A stretch of DNA of 64,000 bases, from positions 1 through 64,000 of the forward strand of contig JBLIRR010000033.1 in assembly GCA_049472395.1 (NCBI GenBank), given 5' to 3'. Both the position numbers and the translations under genes were made by a program. This DNA is from JBLIRR01 sp049472395 (GTDB lineage Bacteria > SZUA-182 > DTGQ01 > JBLIRR01). Positions within the stretch are counted from its first letter, which is position 1. Every line of letters starts with the position of its first letter. The notes below the pieces were generated by a model. The model did not search any database. It had not been told where the DNA came from and worked only from the letters and a program-made list of their open reading frames with translations. Positions 54,188-63,621 of the stretch are shown piece by piece.

Positions 54188-54802
54188 TTATTTTTGAAAG
54201 GTGTTCTTTCTTCTTTTTTTAATGGTTATTCCCCTCTTTTCCAAATTCTCTCTTAATATCTGTTTCACTTTTCTATTGGTCTCATAGATAAGATTGACTT
54301 TGATACCCAGAAGATATGCAAGATCATGCGCACCGATGCCATCATTGTATGTTTTATCAAATATTAATTTCTCGCGATTGGTGATACAAGCATAACTATC
54401 GTGTAAAGCATCCCGGATAACATCTGTAATTATACATTCTTCCTCAAAAAAGATTGATACGTTCGCATAATCTTTTATCTCCTCAATCTCTTCGATATTC
54501 AATAGTTCCTGTGTATGATTCAGCTTAATCTGGTCCTTGATGAAATTCCTCAGTATCTTTCCAAGATACACTGACGGTTTTGTATTTCTCTGCGCATCAT
54601 ATTTTTTGAGCTTTTCATAATTATTGCTCCCGATATGTAAAAAAAAATTTTGAAATAATTCTTGCTGCTCAATCTTCTTTTGCGCAAGAACATACTTATA
54701 ATCCTGAATGATTAAAAAAATTAAACGTTTATATTTTTCTATAAAATCATCCGGGTCTTTTCCAAAATAATGAGGGAATGATTCCTCGCAAAAATTATTC
54801 AT
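54188..54802 (-). CDS. ECF-type RNA polymerase sigma factor
   Basis: A 204-residue sigma-70 family protein. Region 2 is recognisable around residues 20-95 (FIEKYKRLIFLIIQDYKYVLAQ...YLGKILRNFIKDQIK) and region 4 at about 135-190 (REKLIFDKTYNDGIGAHDLAYLLGIKVNLIYETNRKVKQIL), with no region 1 or 3, as in ECF factors. It heads the operon with the anti-sigma and CHAT genes. The ribosome site is weak (TTAGG). A housekeeping-type promoter lies about 105 bp upstream. Target promoters are not known. Confidence 0.85.
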   Translation of the reverse strand: MNNFCEESFPHYFGKDPDDFIEKYKRLIFLIIQDYKYVLAQKKIEQQELFQNFFLHIGSNNYEKLKKYDAQRNTKPSVYLGKILRNFIKDQIKLNHTQELLNIEEIEEIKDYANVSIFFEEECIITDVIRDALHDSYACITNREKLIFDKTYNDGIGAHDLAYLLGIKVNLIYETNRKVKQILRENLEKRGITIKKRRKNTFQK

Positions 54803-54908
54803 CCTAAAATTATTCTTCCCAAAACAAGAAAAAATATTCGTATATTAAATTAAATTAGGTCAAATAACACTCAATGAGCATTTAATAAGAAAATATAGAA
54901 ATACACTG

Positions 54909-54937
54909 ATTATATAGGAAAAATGAAAATTTTTCAA
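54909..54937 (-). promoter_or_regulatory. sigma-70 promoter for the sigma/anti-sigma/CHAT operon
   Basis: On the minus strand TTGAAA (54937-54932), a 17-bp spacer and a perfect TATAAT (54914-54909). The expected transcript starts near 54902, about 100 bases before the sigma-factor ATG. The rest of the 54803-55157 gap shows no gene. Confidence 0.6.
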
Positions 54938-55157
54938 AAATGAGGCAGCAATTCCGGTAATCCTTAGGGATTTAAAACCAGCTGATCTTTGAGTTCTTAT
55001 GTAAGGGGGTGATAAGGTATTAAGTTTATATTAAAATCCATAGTCCATTCAAATCGCAATAGTTTTTTTCATGTGAGGGAGGGGGAATAAAAAAGATATT
55101 TAATCTTAGCAGGTAAACTCAATGTATCATTATGTGAACGAAGTGGAGAGAACCATA

Positions 55158-56861
55158 ATGCATAATTTAATTAAATATTCAAAAAAACTCATTGTGCCTA
55201 CATTATGTGCTTTATTTTTAGTCGTGACTTTTTCAGGAAACATGCATGCCAAAATTATTGACTGGGGGGGCGTTCAGGTAGAAGAGGTCCCTGGCAAGTT
55301 TTATATGGAATTAAATAAAGAATTTCAACCCGATCATATTATACAAATTGCTGAAAAGCTTAATCTCGAGGAAGAAAAAACGAACACCGATGCGATTGAC
55401 TTTGAAAGGACCTCAAAGTTCGTCTATAAAGCCTCCAAGGAGTTTAAAGGGGACCATAAAGCACTGCTTAAGCAGCTTAAAAATGAGAAAGCCCTGAAAG
55501 TAGTGAATCCTGTATATAAAAGATCGGATTTGGAAGAAGAAACCGCTCTTACCTATTCTGATCTGATCATTGTTTTTTTCAGTGACGGCTCGTGTATGGA
55601 AGATATTGAAACAACATTTATCAAGAAGGAACTTATACTTGAGAAAGGGATGATCGATCAGGATTTTAGAGAGTTTAAACAGAAATCAAAATCCTTTCAA
55701 ATGAAATTGGAAAAGGAATTGGCCGAGGTTGAAGAAAGGGATGATGACACCATGAAGTCATATCTGCTTCAACTGAAAGAAAAAGCGAGTGAGAACAATT
55801 ACGGGGATATTAGGATATTCCGATTAAAGCACCCTAAAAAACAAGATGCATTTGACATCTGTGCCGAGCTTGAAGAGTACGATGCCGTCACACATGCATA
55901 CCCTCTCGCTATCTCAATGACAAAATCATCACTTACTACCTATCCGAATGACATGTATTTTGGCGCCCAGTGGCACTACCGCATGATTAATTGCCATTAT
56001 GGCTGGGATTTGACACACGGCTCCACGAGTGTAGTTATCGCCATAATAGATTCCGGTATTGATATGAACCACCCCGATTTGAAGGCGGAGCTTGTGCCCG
56101 GATGTAATACCCTTAATTTCGGCACTGACCCAGTTGATGATTATGGCCATGGAACATGCGTTGCCGGATTGGCATCTGCCCGAACCAACAATTATACGGG
56201 CATCGCCGGTGTAGGATGGAATTGCCGTATCATGCCTATCAAGGTAATGAATTCTGCGGGGGTAATTGAAGACGAGATCGATATTGCTTTTGGACTGTAT
56301 TTTGCGAGAATTAATGGTGCGGATATTGTAAACTTGAGCATAGGATGGAATGGACCACACAATTATATAGAATGGCAATTGTATTACTGTTTTATTGAAG
56401 ATGTGTTTTGTGTGGCAGCAACGGGTAATGAGGATACGGCATATGTCTCCTATCCTGCCAGAAGTGCATTCACGGTTGCTATAGGGGCTGTTGATTATAG
56501 CGGCAAAAGAGTTACAAAGAGCAGGTGGGGCTGGGGAAGTAACTATGGATATGATGATTACGGATACTATGCCGTCCATTGCATGGCACCGGGACTTTAC
56601 CTGTACACGACCTCACCAAGCTATTATGTAGGCCCGGATTATACATTAAACTATAGGTATCCTTTTTATGGCACATCGGGTGCGTGCCCTCATGTCGCCG
56701 GATTAGCAGGATTATTAAGGGCCAAGAAACCCTCATTGGATAACCTTCAGACCTTCGAGTGTATTCTTGCGACTTGTAAATATTTAGGTAGTCCCTATGA
56801 ATACGGGTGTGGTCTCGTGGATGCCTATGGAGCGCTGAACTATGCAATAAATCATTTCTAG
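55158..56861 (+). CDS. secreted subtilisin-like serine protease (S8)
   Basis: Start at the ATG at 55158, which has GGAGAG upstream and begins the signal peptide (MHNLIKYSKKLIVPTLCALF...); the ATG at 55122 is less likely. Length 567. A long propeptide-like region of about 255 residues, partly coiled-coil, comes before the catalytic domain. Asp298 is in IIDSGID, His331 in DYGHGTCVAG, Asn424 in AATGN and Ser507 in GTSGACPHVAG, so the triad is complete. A perfect hairpin follows. Divergent from the sigma-factor operon across a 355-bp gap, it is a natural neighbour of the Kazal inhibitor-like gene. Targets are unknown. Confidence 0.95.
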   Translation: MHNLIKYSKKLIVPTLCALFLVVTFSGNMHAKIIDWGGVQVEEVPGKFYMELNKEFQPDHIIQIAEKLNLEEEKTNTDAIDFERTSKFVYKASKEFKGDHKALLKQLKNEKALKVVNPVYKRSDLEEETALTYSDLIIVFFSDGSCMEDIETTFIKKELILEKGMIDQDFREFKQKSKSFQMKLEKELAEVEERDDDTMKSYLLQLKEKASENNYGDIRIFRLKHPKKQDAFDICAELEEYDAVTHAYPLAISMTKSSLTTYPNDMYFGAQWHYRMINCHYGWDLTHGSTSVVIAIIDSGIDMNHPDLKAELVPGCNTLNFGTDPVDDYGHGTCVAGLASARTNNYTGIAGVGWNCRIMPIKVMNSAGVIEDEIDIAFGLYFARINGADIVNLSIGWNGPHNYIEWQLYYCFIEDVFCVAATGNEDTAYVSYPARSAFTVAIGAVDYSGKRVTKSRWGWGSNYGYDDYGYYAVHCMAPGLYLYTTSPSYYVGPDYTLNYRYPFYGTSGACPHVAGLAGLLRAKKPSLDNLQTFECILATCKYLGSPYEYGCGLVDAYGALNYAINHF

Positions 56862-56870
56862 TGTTTCTCT

Positions 56871-56903
56871 TCTCTTTGGGGGCAGTACTTGCCCCCAAAG
56901 AGA
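56871..56903. terminator. strong hairpin, likely bidirectional terminator
   Basis: TCTCTTTGGGGGCA (56871-56884) and its exact complement (56890-56903) around a 5-base loop: a perfect 14-bp stem. It lies between the converging subtilase and P-type ATPase genes. No long T-run follows on either side, so it may act with Rho or as a transcript stabiliser. Confidence 0.7.
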
Positions 56904-56960
56904 GTTCTTATAGTACCATTTGTCGATCCACATGATCTTGATAATCCGGATAAAAAAAAA

Positions 56961-58883
56961 TCAAAGAGAAAATTTTTTAATTCGCAGGCTATTTATCACC
57001 ACACTCACTGAGCTTAAACTCATGGCCAGACTGGCAAAGGCAGGGGGTAATATCCCGAGTATGGCCATCGGTATACCAACAAGATTGTAAATAAAGGCCC
57101 AGAAAATATTCTGTTTGATCACTTTAAAGGTTTCAAGGGAGAGTTTTATGGCGGTGACAACGCGGGATGGCGTACCCTCTATCAAAACCATGTTCCCACT
57201 TTCTATAACAAGAGTATATCCTGTGTTTATGGCGATACCAAGATTTGCCACTTCAAGTGCCAGTGCATCATTGAGGCCATCTCCGATAAAGGCCACCTTT
57301 TTGCCCTCAGATTGAAAGGCCTTTATGTACTGAGCTTTCTCGTGGGGGAGAACTTCAGCTATTATATTTTTTATCCCTATCTCCTTGGCAATAGCCGCAG
57401 TGGTTCTCTTATTGTCCCCACTCATGATATAGATCTCTTTGCCCATGGCTTTTAGTTCTTCTATGGCCAAAGCAGCATCTGGCTTCGGCTTGTCTCTCAC
57501 TGCAAATATACCTGCCACCATTTTATCAACAGCCATAAATATGACGGTTTTCCCGAGTGATGAAAGGGCTTGGCTTAATTCAATCGTGTCTTCATCGAGC
57601 TTAATATTGCTCTCCGTCATAAATCTTGCATTTCCCAGCCGCAGAAAAGTTCTCCCCTTTTGCTCACGTCCTTCTATACCCTTACCGTTCACCTCTTTGA
57701 TGTTTTCGAGCGTGACTGGTTCAATAGTGCGTGATTCTCCATAGGCAACGATAGCTCGTGAAAGGGGATGGTACGAGGCTTTCGCAAGGCTGACTGCGTG
57801 TATCAAAATCTTTTCCTCTTCAGGAACCAATGGTATGAAATCGATCACTTCAGGCCTTCCCTCAGTCAGCGTGCCGGTTTTATCAAATATGATGGTGGTG
57901 AGTGTGCTTGAATTCTCAAATGCCTCTCCATCCTTCACAATAATTCCATCCCTCACTGCCCTGCCCGATGCTACCATTATAGCAACGGGTGTTGCCAGAG
58001 CCAGCGCGCAGGGACAGGCGACAACTAGCACCGCAACCGCCGGAAGCAGGGCCGTGGAAATATTCCATCCATATTTAAAATACCACAGTACAAATGTGAC
58101 ACAGCCTGCGCCCATCACCACCGGCACAAAGACCTCTGAAACCTTGTCAACCATGTGCTGTATCGGCGCTTTGCTCTCTTGCGCTGCTGCTACCATTTCG
58201 ATCATTTTGGAAAAGATGGTCTCCTTATGGATTTTTGTTACCCTTATTGTGATGGTCCCATCAAGGACACACGTCGCTGCGAATACTTGGTCAGACTTTT
58301 CTTTAAACAGGGGCATGCTCTCACCCGTAAGCATTGATTCATCAATATGAGAGCCCCCCTCAATTATCATTCCATCGAGGGGCACTTTCTCGCCAGCCTT
58401 CACACGTACTATTGAATCAAGTTCTATATCTCTTACGTCAACCTGCCTCTCCCGGCCATTTTGGATAAGCGTTGCTTTTTGGACTGTGAATTCAGAAAGG
58501 CTTCGCAGCCCACCGGATGCTCTGCTGCTTCCGCGAGATTCCATGTATTTACCCAATAATATAAAGGTTATAATAAAGCTTGCTCCTTCCGCATAATTAT
58601 GAAATGGTTTCTTTGTACTATAGAGCACTATACTATATAAAAAAGGGATAAGGGAGCCGAGTGATATAAGACTGTCCATATTAAAATGAAATGTTCTGAG
58701 TTTTAAGAAAAAGCTGTAATGGAACGTCCACCCCAACCCGAGAACAACAACAACGCCAAGAAGTATAATGATAAGGTCACACGCCCCGCTATAGGAGCCA
58801 AGCAGCTGGCGGATAGGATGAATCATGCATGTTATAATCAGAATACTGAATGATAAAGAAAGGATAAATTTTGTGCAATACAC
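56961..58883 (-). CDS. copper-type P1B ATPase without N-terminal metal-binding domain
   Basis: A 640-residue heavy-metal exporting ATPase. Membrane helices appear near 7-27, 35-53, 66-88 and 98-112, then TGES (186-189), the CPC site (290-292), DKTGT (334-338), the SYHPLS histidine (H372) and GDGLND, followed by the last two helices with YN and MSLSS, the pattern of Cu(I) exporters. No HMA domain comes before the first helix. The start is probably GTG at 58883 after GAGAGG. It likely exports copper or delivers it to cuproenzymes. It is alone, with no chaperone or regulator beside it. Confidence 0.92.
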   Translation of the reverse strand: MYCTKFILSLSFSILIITCMIHPIRQLLGSYSGACDLIIILLGVVVVLGLGWTFHYSFFLKLRTFHFNMDSLISLGSLIPFLYSIVLYSTKKPFHNYAEGASFIITFILLGKYMESRGSSRASGGLRSLSEFTVQKATLIQNGRERQVDVRDIELDSIVRVKAGEKVPLDGMIIEGGSHIDESMLTGESMPLFKEKSDQVFAATCVLDGTITIRVTKIHKETIFSKMIEMVAAAQESKAPIQHMVDKVSEVFVPVVMGAGCVTFVLWYFKYGWNISTALLPAVAVLVVACPCALALATPVAIMVASGRAVRDGIIVKDGEAFENSSTLTTIIFDKTGTLTEGRPEVIDFIPLVPEEEKILIHAVSLAKASYHPLSRAIVAYGESRTIEPVTLENIKEVNGKGIEGREQKGRTFLRLGNARFMTESNIKLDEDTIELSQALSSLGKTVIFMAVDKMVAGIFAVRDKPKPDAALAIEELKAMGKEIYIMSGDNKRTTAAIAKEIGIKNIIAEVLPHEKAQYIKAFQSEGKKVAFIGDGLNDALALEVANLGIAINTGYTLVIESGNMVLIEGTPSRVVTAIKLSLETFKVIKQNIFWAFIYNLVGIPMAILGILPPAFASLAMSLSSVSVVINSLRIKKFSL

Positions 58884-59124
58884 ATTCCTCTCTTTATTTA
58901 TTTTTTTTTTAAGCTCTCTGCTCCGTCAGTGCTTTTTTCCTGATCACCATAAAAGTAGCGTCTGCGTGTCACGTGTAGAATCTCTTCCTTTACTTCATCC
59001 CTGTTTCGTTGAATTGCCTTATATAAAACGGCTGTAATGCCGGAATTTGCCACTCCTTATCCGGAAAAATTATACATTTTTCCCCGATGCTTTTACATAT
59101 TATACATTAAAAATAAATTAGAAT

Positions 59125-59316
59125 CTACTTTAGATCGAAGGATGTGTCAGAAGGAGTGGTCTTATGAAGCTCCTTGCCAAGGCGTGCAAATGGATTCACT
59201 CTCTTGAAATGAAGAGCCTCTAATTTCCGGTGATAATCTTGCGCCTCCTCTGTATGCGTGAGATTCCCTGATTGAGCACTATATTTTCTCAATATTTTTC
59301 TTATTACATTTTTCAA
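59125..59316 (-). CDS. possible small basic protein of 63 residues
   Basis: A short frame starting with TTG at 59316, with a very strong AGGGGGAGGT site 9 bases upstream, which is the main argument for it. The product is basic and hydrophilic (MKNVIRKILRKYSAQSG...) with no signal peptide, membrane helix or known motif. It lies in the otherwise empty 58884-59576 region upstream of the P-type ATPase. Function unknown. Confidence 0.4.
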   Translation of the reverse strand: MKNVIRKILRKYSAQSGNLTHTEEAQDYHRKLEALHFKRVNPFARLGKELHKTTPSDTSFDLK

Positions 59317-59576
59317 TTTAATTTTACCTCCCCCTCTTCCATAAATACATATATTATTAATAGACAGGAGAATTTGCCATTCTTTTCATGATAAGAAAAG
59401 GAGGCCACGACTATTCTCATTTTCAGCACATACAATGTGGTAAGTGGGATCCTGAAATTAAAAGTGCTGGAGGAGGATAAAAAATGGATATTTATCTTTA
59501 GGAGATATATAATAATTTCATGTAATTCTCAATAACGTGCTCATTCGATATGAATAAAATCCTAAATTAAAGACTA

Positions 59577-61343
59577 ATGAAAAAAAACAGCCCATTACGC
59601 AGAATCGGCGGTGCACTGGCAAAAGTGTGTGCGTTTTTCATAATTCTCGAACCCATATGGATGTTACTGCCTTTTGCAGGATTTCTATATGGCTCTGTGT
59701 TTCAGATTCAGATGCTCAATCAGAATCCCCGCACCGCGTGGTTGACACATTTTGTATTTCCTATCCTCACACTCGGATGGACAGGACCGGTTCTCATCGC
59801 AGTGGGATTCATTCTCTTTCTGATCGGCGCCGCACAGATCTACTGGGCTAAAATAAGAGGCTCTGGTTTGGTAACCCAAGGGATTTATCGCTTTGTGCGA
59901 CATCCCCAGTATATCTCGCTCACGCTTCTCGGTATAGGCATACTCCTTTCGTGGGGTCGTGCGATCGCGTTCATCATGTTCTTTATCATGATGTTGCTCT
60001 ATTATTATCTCACCAAAAGCGAAGAGCAAAGATGCATACAAGCCTTCGGAGATGCGTATGGCCACTATCGTACGCACACCTCCTTTATCATCCCCGGTGA
60101 CAAATTTCTCCGTCCGTTGCATGACAAAATGCCGCATATCAAAATGCCCGGATGGTTCTGGCCAATAGAAGCGTCGGTATTGACCATACTGACCTGCTTT
60201 GCCTTAATGTGGCTCATAAACAGCATCAAGGTAAGAATACAAAAGATACCATATATGACCACTGCGATACCATTGGCAGCCTCCGACCACCACATATCCT
60301 CAGGTAAAATTATGAGGGGAGAGGCTCATGGTATTCCTTTTGTTCAGGAAGGACGCATGGCCATCATCCGTGGCCCCCATCGAAACGCCAGGGTATCCGG
60401 TTTTGCCGAACGGCTCATCAGGCGTGTGCGCGAATCAAACACGCTTGCACACTTTCTGGCTTTCCTTGATGAGTCTAATAAAGACGTGGCAATCATATGG
60501 TGCGGTCCATACAAAAGGCCAGCGGAGACACCGGTACCGGGCTCGAAAGCCCGCAGACCATCAGATAGCCGCGGACCCGCTCTTGATCCGTATGGGCCTG
60601 AACGTGTGCGTCTCATCCTGATGCAGTGCAGACCCTCAGAAGGAGCACAAATATCTGATATCTTAAGGGATGCATCAAAACGAGAAATCATAAGCAGTTG
60701 TGTTGCGCAGGTGAATCTTGCCCTCCCGGAGGGCGAGGATATTGTTGAGGCCGATGGCCTCATCCGCGGAGCAGGCTTCCCGGGAGAGGCTCGTTGGGAT
60801 TTCTTTCTCAAGCAATTCTCTCATGTCAATAGGAGGGACACTTCCCTCTCCTCAACCACTTTCACTTTGGATCATCATGCCAACGCCCGCCTCGTACTTA
60901 TTCAGGCACCGATTCTTAAGACACGGACGGAGCCTGATTTTGCGCAGGAAATTTTCGATCGCCTGAGAGCATCGGAGACTTTTAAGCAGCATTTGCGGAA
61001 AGCCGGCGTTGGCGGAGACACGATTGCCGTGGCCTTTCCTAGACCGGGACGTAACTGGTATCATGAACATCACCGAAAACCAGAAATATCCTTGTTTATT
61101 ATACTCTCACGGCTCATAAGGGGCGAAAATGCTTCTCTGGATGATCTTTTCCTCCCGGATAGCCGAGAGTTGGTAAGCGCATTTAGCGCATTAATGGATT
61201 TTAAGATTATTCCTCCCTCGGATAGTATTGTCGATATATGGACGATTGGTCCCCGGCGCGACCTTGAAGAGCGATGGCGCTTCTTTCTCAGCGGGGTGGG
61301 CATAAGTGCAACACCTGGAACTCATAAATTTTTTTTTGAATAA
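59577..61343 (+). CDS. membrane protein: ICMT/PEMT-like methyltransferase domain plus unknown C-terminal half
   Basis: A 588-residue protein. Residues about 1-220 hold several membrane helices and the isoprenylcysteine/phospholipid methyltransferase-like motif: GLVTQGIYRFVRHPQYISLTLLG (about 98-120), then SEEQRCIQAFGDAYGHYR (about 153-170), as in the NnrU/ICMT/PEMT superfamily. The following 360 residues are soluble, with two internal, similar-looking stretches (ERVRLILMQCRPSEG..., NARLVLIQAPILKTR...), and match nothing I know. The ATG has no clear ribosome site. It could methylate a small lipid or prenyl group. It stands between the small ORF and the histidine kinase. Confidence 0.72.
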   Translation: MKKNSPLRRIGGALAKVCAFFIILEPIWMLLPFAGFLYGSVFQIQMLNQNPRTAWLTHFVFPILTLGWTGPVLIAVGFILFLIGAAQIYWAKIRGSGLVTQGIYRFVRHPQYISLTLLGIGILLSWGRAIAFIMFFIMMLLYYYLTKSEEQRCIQAFGDAYGHYRTHTSFIIPGDKFLRPLHDKMPHIKMPGWFWPIEASVLTILTCFALMWLINSIKVRIQKIPYMTTAIPLAASDHHISSGKIMRGEAHGIPFVQEGRMAIIRGPHRNARVSGFAERLIRRVRESNTLAHFLAFLDESNKDVAIIWCGPYKRPAETPVPGSKARRPSDSRGPALDPYGPERVRLILMQCRPSEGAQISDILRDASKREIISSCVAQVNLALPEGEDIVEADGLIRGAGFPGEARWDFFLKQFSHVNRRDTSLSSTTFTLDHHANARLVLIQAPILKTRTEPDFAQEIFDRLRASETFKQHLRKAGVGGDTIAVAFPRPGRNWYHEHHRKPEISLFIILSRLIRGENASLDDLFLPDSRELVSAFSALMDFKIIPPSDSIVDIWTIGPRRDLEERWRFFLSGVGISATPGTHKFFFE

Positions 61344-61461
61344 GTTTAAGAGAATTACTATAATAAGAGAACATCTATTCAGCACTTATAATTTTTACCG
61401 AAATGAGAAGTGCTGTTATCTGCTATTTTAGATACGTATAGCCCCAATCGCGAGGTCCTTA

Positions 61462-63621
61462 ATGCCGAATAAACATAAGACAAAAAAACAATTTATCGAT
61501 GAATTGCATGCGTTGCGCGAGAGAATCACTCAATTGGAAAAATTAGAGGAAGAGCGGGAGCGCATACAGAAAATGCTGAAAGAGTCAGAGGATATGTATA
61601 AGATCCTGGTGACAACATCCCCTGATGCCGTCACTATCACCAACCTGGAGGGGGAAATTACGGAGGTGTCTCAGCGCACGCTTCATTTGCATGGATTCGA
61701 TACCCCCGAGGAACTGCTGGGGAAAAATGCACTTGAACTGATCGCCCCTTTCGACCATGAGAAGGCGAGAGATAATATTATGAAAACTCTCAAGGAGGGT
61801 TCAGTAAGGAATGTAGAATATACCCTTCTCAAAAAGGATGGGACCTCCTTTTTCGGGGAATTAAATGCCAGTGTGGTACTTGATTCTTCCGGAAAACCCA
61901 AAGCCTTTATAGGAATTACGCGGGACATCACAGAACGTAAAAAGATAGAGGAAGTGTTACAACAAGCCCAGAAGGAATTGGAAAAACAAGTTGAGCATTG
62001 TACAGCAGATTTGGAAGCGACAGGCAAAAGACTTCAACAGCAAATTATGGGGCGCAGACGAGCAGAAGATGCATTGCAGGAGAGTAAAGCACAATTTCGG
62101 CGCATTGTTGACCTTTCACCTTTCGCCATTTCCATATTGAACGCTTTGGGTCATTATCTCTATATAAATAAAAAATTCACCGACCTTTTTGGCTACACCC
62201 TGGAGGATATTCCCACAGGCAAAGAATGGTTCAATCTCGCCTTTCCCGATACGGAGTATCGCCAAAAAGCCAAATCTTTTTGGAAATCAGATATAACAAA
62301 ACTGAAGCAGGGTGCGGTAAAGCCTCGTACATTCAAAATCAGATGCAAAGATTCCACTTTCCGAGATGTGATATTACGACCCATAGCCATGGAAGATGAT
62401 CAATGGTTTCTTATTTATGAGGATATCACAGAACGTAGACATGCAGAGGAGGAAAAAGAACAATTGGAGTCTCACCTTCGCCAAACCCAGAAAATGGAAG
62501 CTATCGGCACGCTTGCCGGGGGTATTGCCCATGATTTCAATAATATCCTTTCAATAATTCTTGGGTATACTGAATTGGCCATAGAGAATGCAGGAAAAAA
62601 GAGTCAGGCTCAGTCACCCATGAGAGGAATAATAAAGGCGTGTACTCGTGGCAAAGACCTGGTACGACAAATCCTCACGTTTAGCAGTGATGTTGATCAA
62701 GAACGTAAACCCATAAAGATCAAGCCAATTATCGAGGATGCGCTTGGATTCATCCGGGCCTCCCTTCCTAGTACTATAGAGATCCGGCAGAAGATTGACC
62801 GGGACTGTGGGGTCATCATGGCGAATCCCACCCAGATACACCAAATCATTATTAATCTTTGTTCCAATGCATATCATGCCATGGGTGAGAGCGGGGGGAC
62901 CCTCCATTTACAACTTACCATGATTGATGTGGATTCTCATTCAAAGTGGAGCGACCTCCATCTCACCGAGGGGAAATATTTGAAATTGACCGTGACCGAT
63001 ACAGGCCATGGCATAGAAAAAGCAGATTTAGAACGTATCTTTGATCCCTTCTTTACGAAAAAACCGCCTGGGAAAGGGACTGGTTTGGGCCTTTCTATAG
63101 TGCACGGTATTGTAAAGAGCCACGAAGGTGTGATAAGTGTGAAAAGTGAGCTTAATAAAGGCACCTCCTTTTCTATCTATTTGCCTTGTATAAATCAGGT
63201 GACGGCAACGAAAGAATTAAAGAAATCAACAATCTCAAAGGGCAATGAACATGTGCTCTTTATAGATGACGAGGAGTCAATAATCGAGGCAACGAAAATA
63301 CTCCTTGAACGTCTCAATTATAAAGTCACTACCCTTAAAAGTAGTTCCGAGGCATTGAGCATGTTTCATAAAACACCGGATAAATTTGATATCGTCATTA
63401 CCGACCAGACTATGCCTACAATGACAGGCATCGAGTTAGCCGGCAAATTAATGCTCATCCGACCGAATATTCCTATAATCCTCACCACAGGGTATAACGA
63501 GGCTATTACGAAAGAAAAAGCAAAAAAAATCGGCATTTGTGAGTGTATTATAAAACCTTTTCTTCCGAGCGATCTCGCAAGGGCCATTCGCCGGATCATG
63601 GATGAAAGATACACAGTTTAG
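61462..63621 (+). CDS. cytoplasmic hybrid sensor histidine kinase with two PAS domains
   Basis: A 719-residue signalling protein. A short N-terminal coiled coil (about 12-42) leads into PAS 1 (about 43-160), a coiled linker (160-205), PAS 2 (about 208-325), HisKA with phospho-accepting His357 (GGIAHDFNNIL), a HATPase domain (N box NLCSNA, GTGLGLS, about 430-575), and a receiver domain (about 595-715) with phospho-Asp648 (VITDQTMP). No membrane helix is present, so it senses a cytoplasmic signal. The receiver could pass phosphate on or control the kinase. No DNA-binding response regulator lies beside it. The next gene begins right at its stop codon. Confidence 0.95.
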   Translation: MPNKHKTKKQFIDELHALRERITQLEKLEEERERIQKMLKESEDMYKILVTTSPDAVTITNLEGEITEVSQRTLHLHGFDTPEELLGKNALELIAPFDHEKARDNIMKTLKEGSVRNVEYTLLKKDGTSFFGELNASVVLDSSGKPKAFIGITRDITERKKIEEVLQQAQKELEKQVEHCTADLEATGKRLQQQIMGRRRAEDALQESKAQFRRIVDLSPFAISILNALGHYLYINKKFTDLFGYTLEDIPTGKEWFNLAFPDTEYRQKAKSFWKSDITKLKQGAVKPRTFKIRCKDSTFRDVILRPIAMEDDQWFLIYEDITERRHAEEEKEQLESHLRQTQKMEAIGTLAGGIAHDFNNILSIILGYTELAIENAGKKSQAQSPMRGIIKACTRGKDLVRQILTFSSDVDQERKPIKIKPIIEDALGFIRASLPSTIEIRQKIDRDCGVIMANPTQIHQIIINLCSNAYHAMGESGGTLHLQLTMIDVDSHSKWSDLHLTEGKYLKLTVTDTGHGIEKADLERIFDPFFTKKPPGKGTGLGLSIVHGIVKSHEGVISVKSELNKGTSFSIYLPCINQVTATKELKKSTISKGNEHVLFIDDEESIIEATKILLERLNYKVTTLKSSSEALSMFHKTPDKFDIVITDQTMPTMTGIELAGKLMLIRPNIPIILTTGYNEAITKEKAKKIGICECIIKPFLPSDLARAIRRIMDERYTV

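Noticed and set aside
37858..54802. Type IX secretion system
   Set aside because: A PorV-like barrel is present, but no PorK/L/M/N, PorU or sorting domain is visible, and the giant protein ends without the type IX C-terminal signal.
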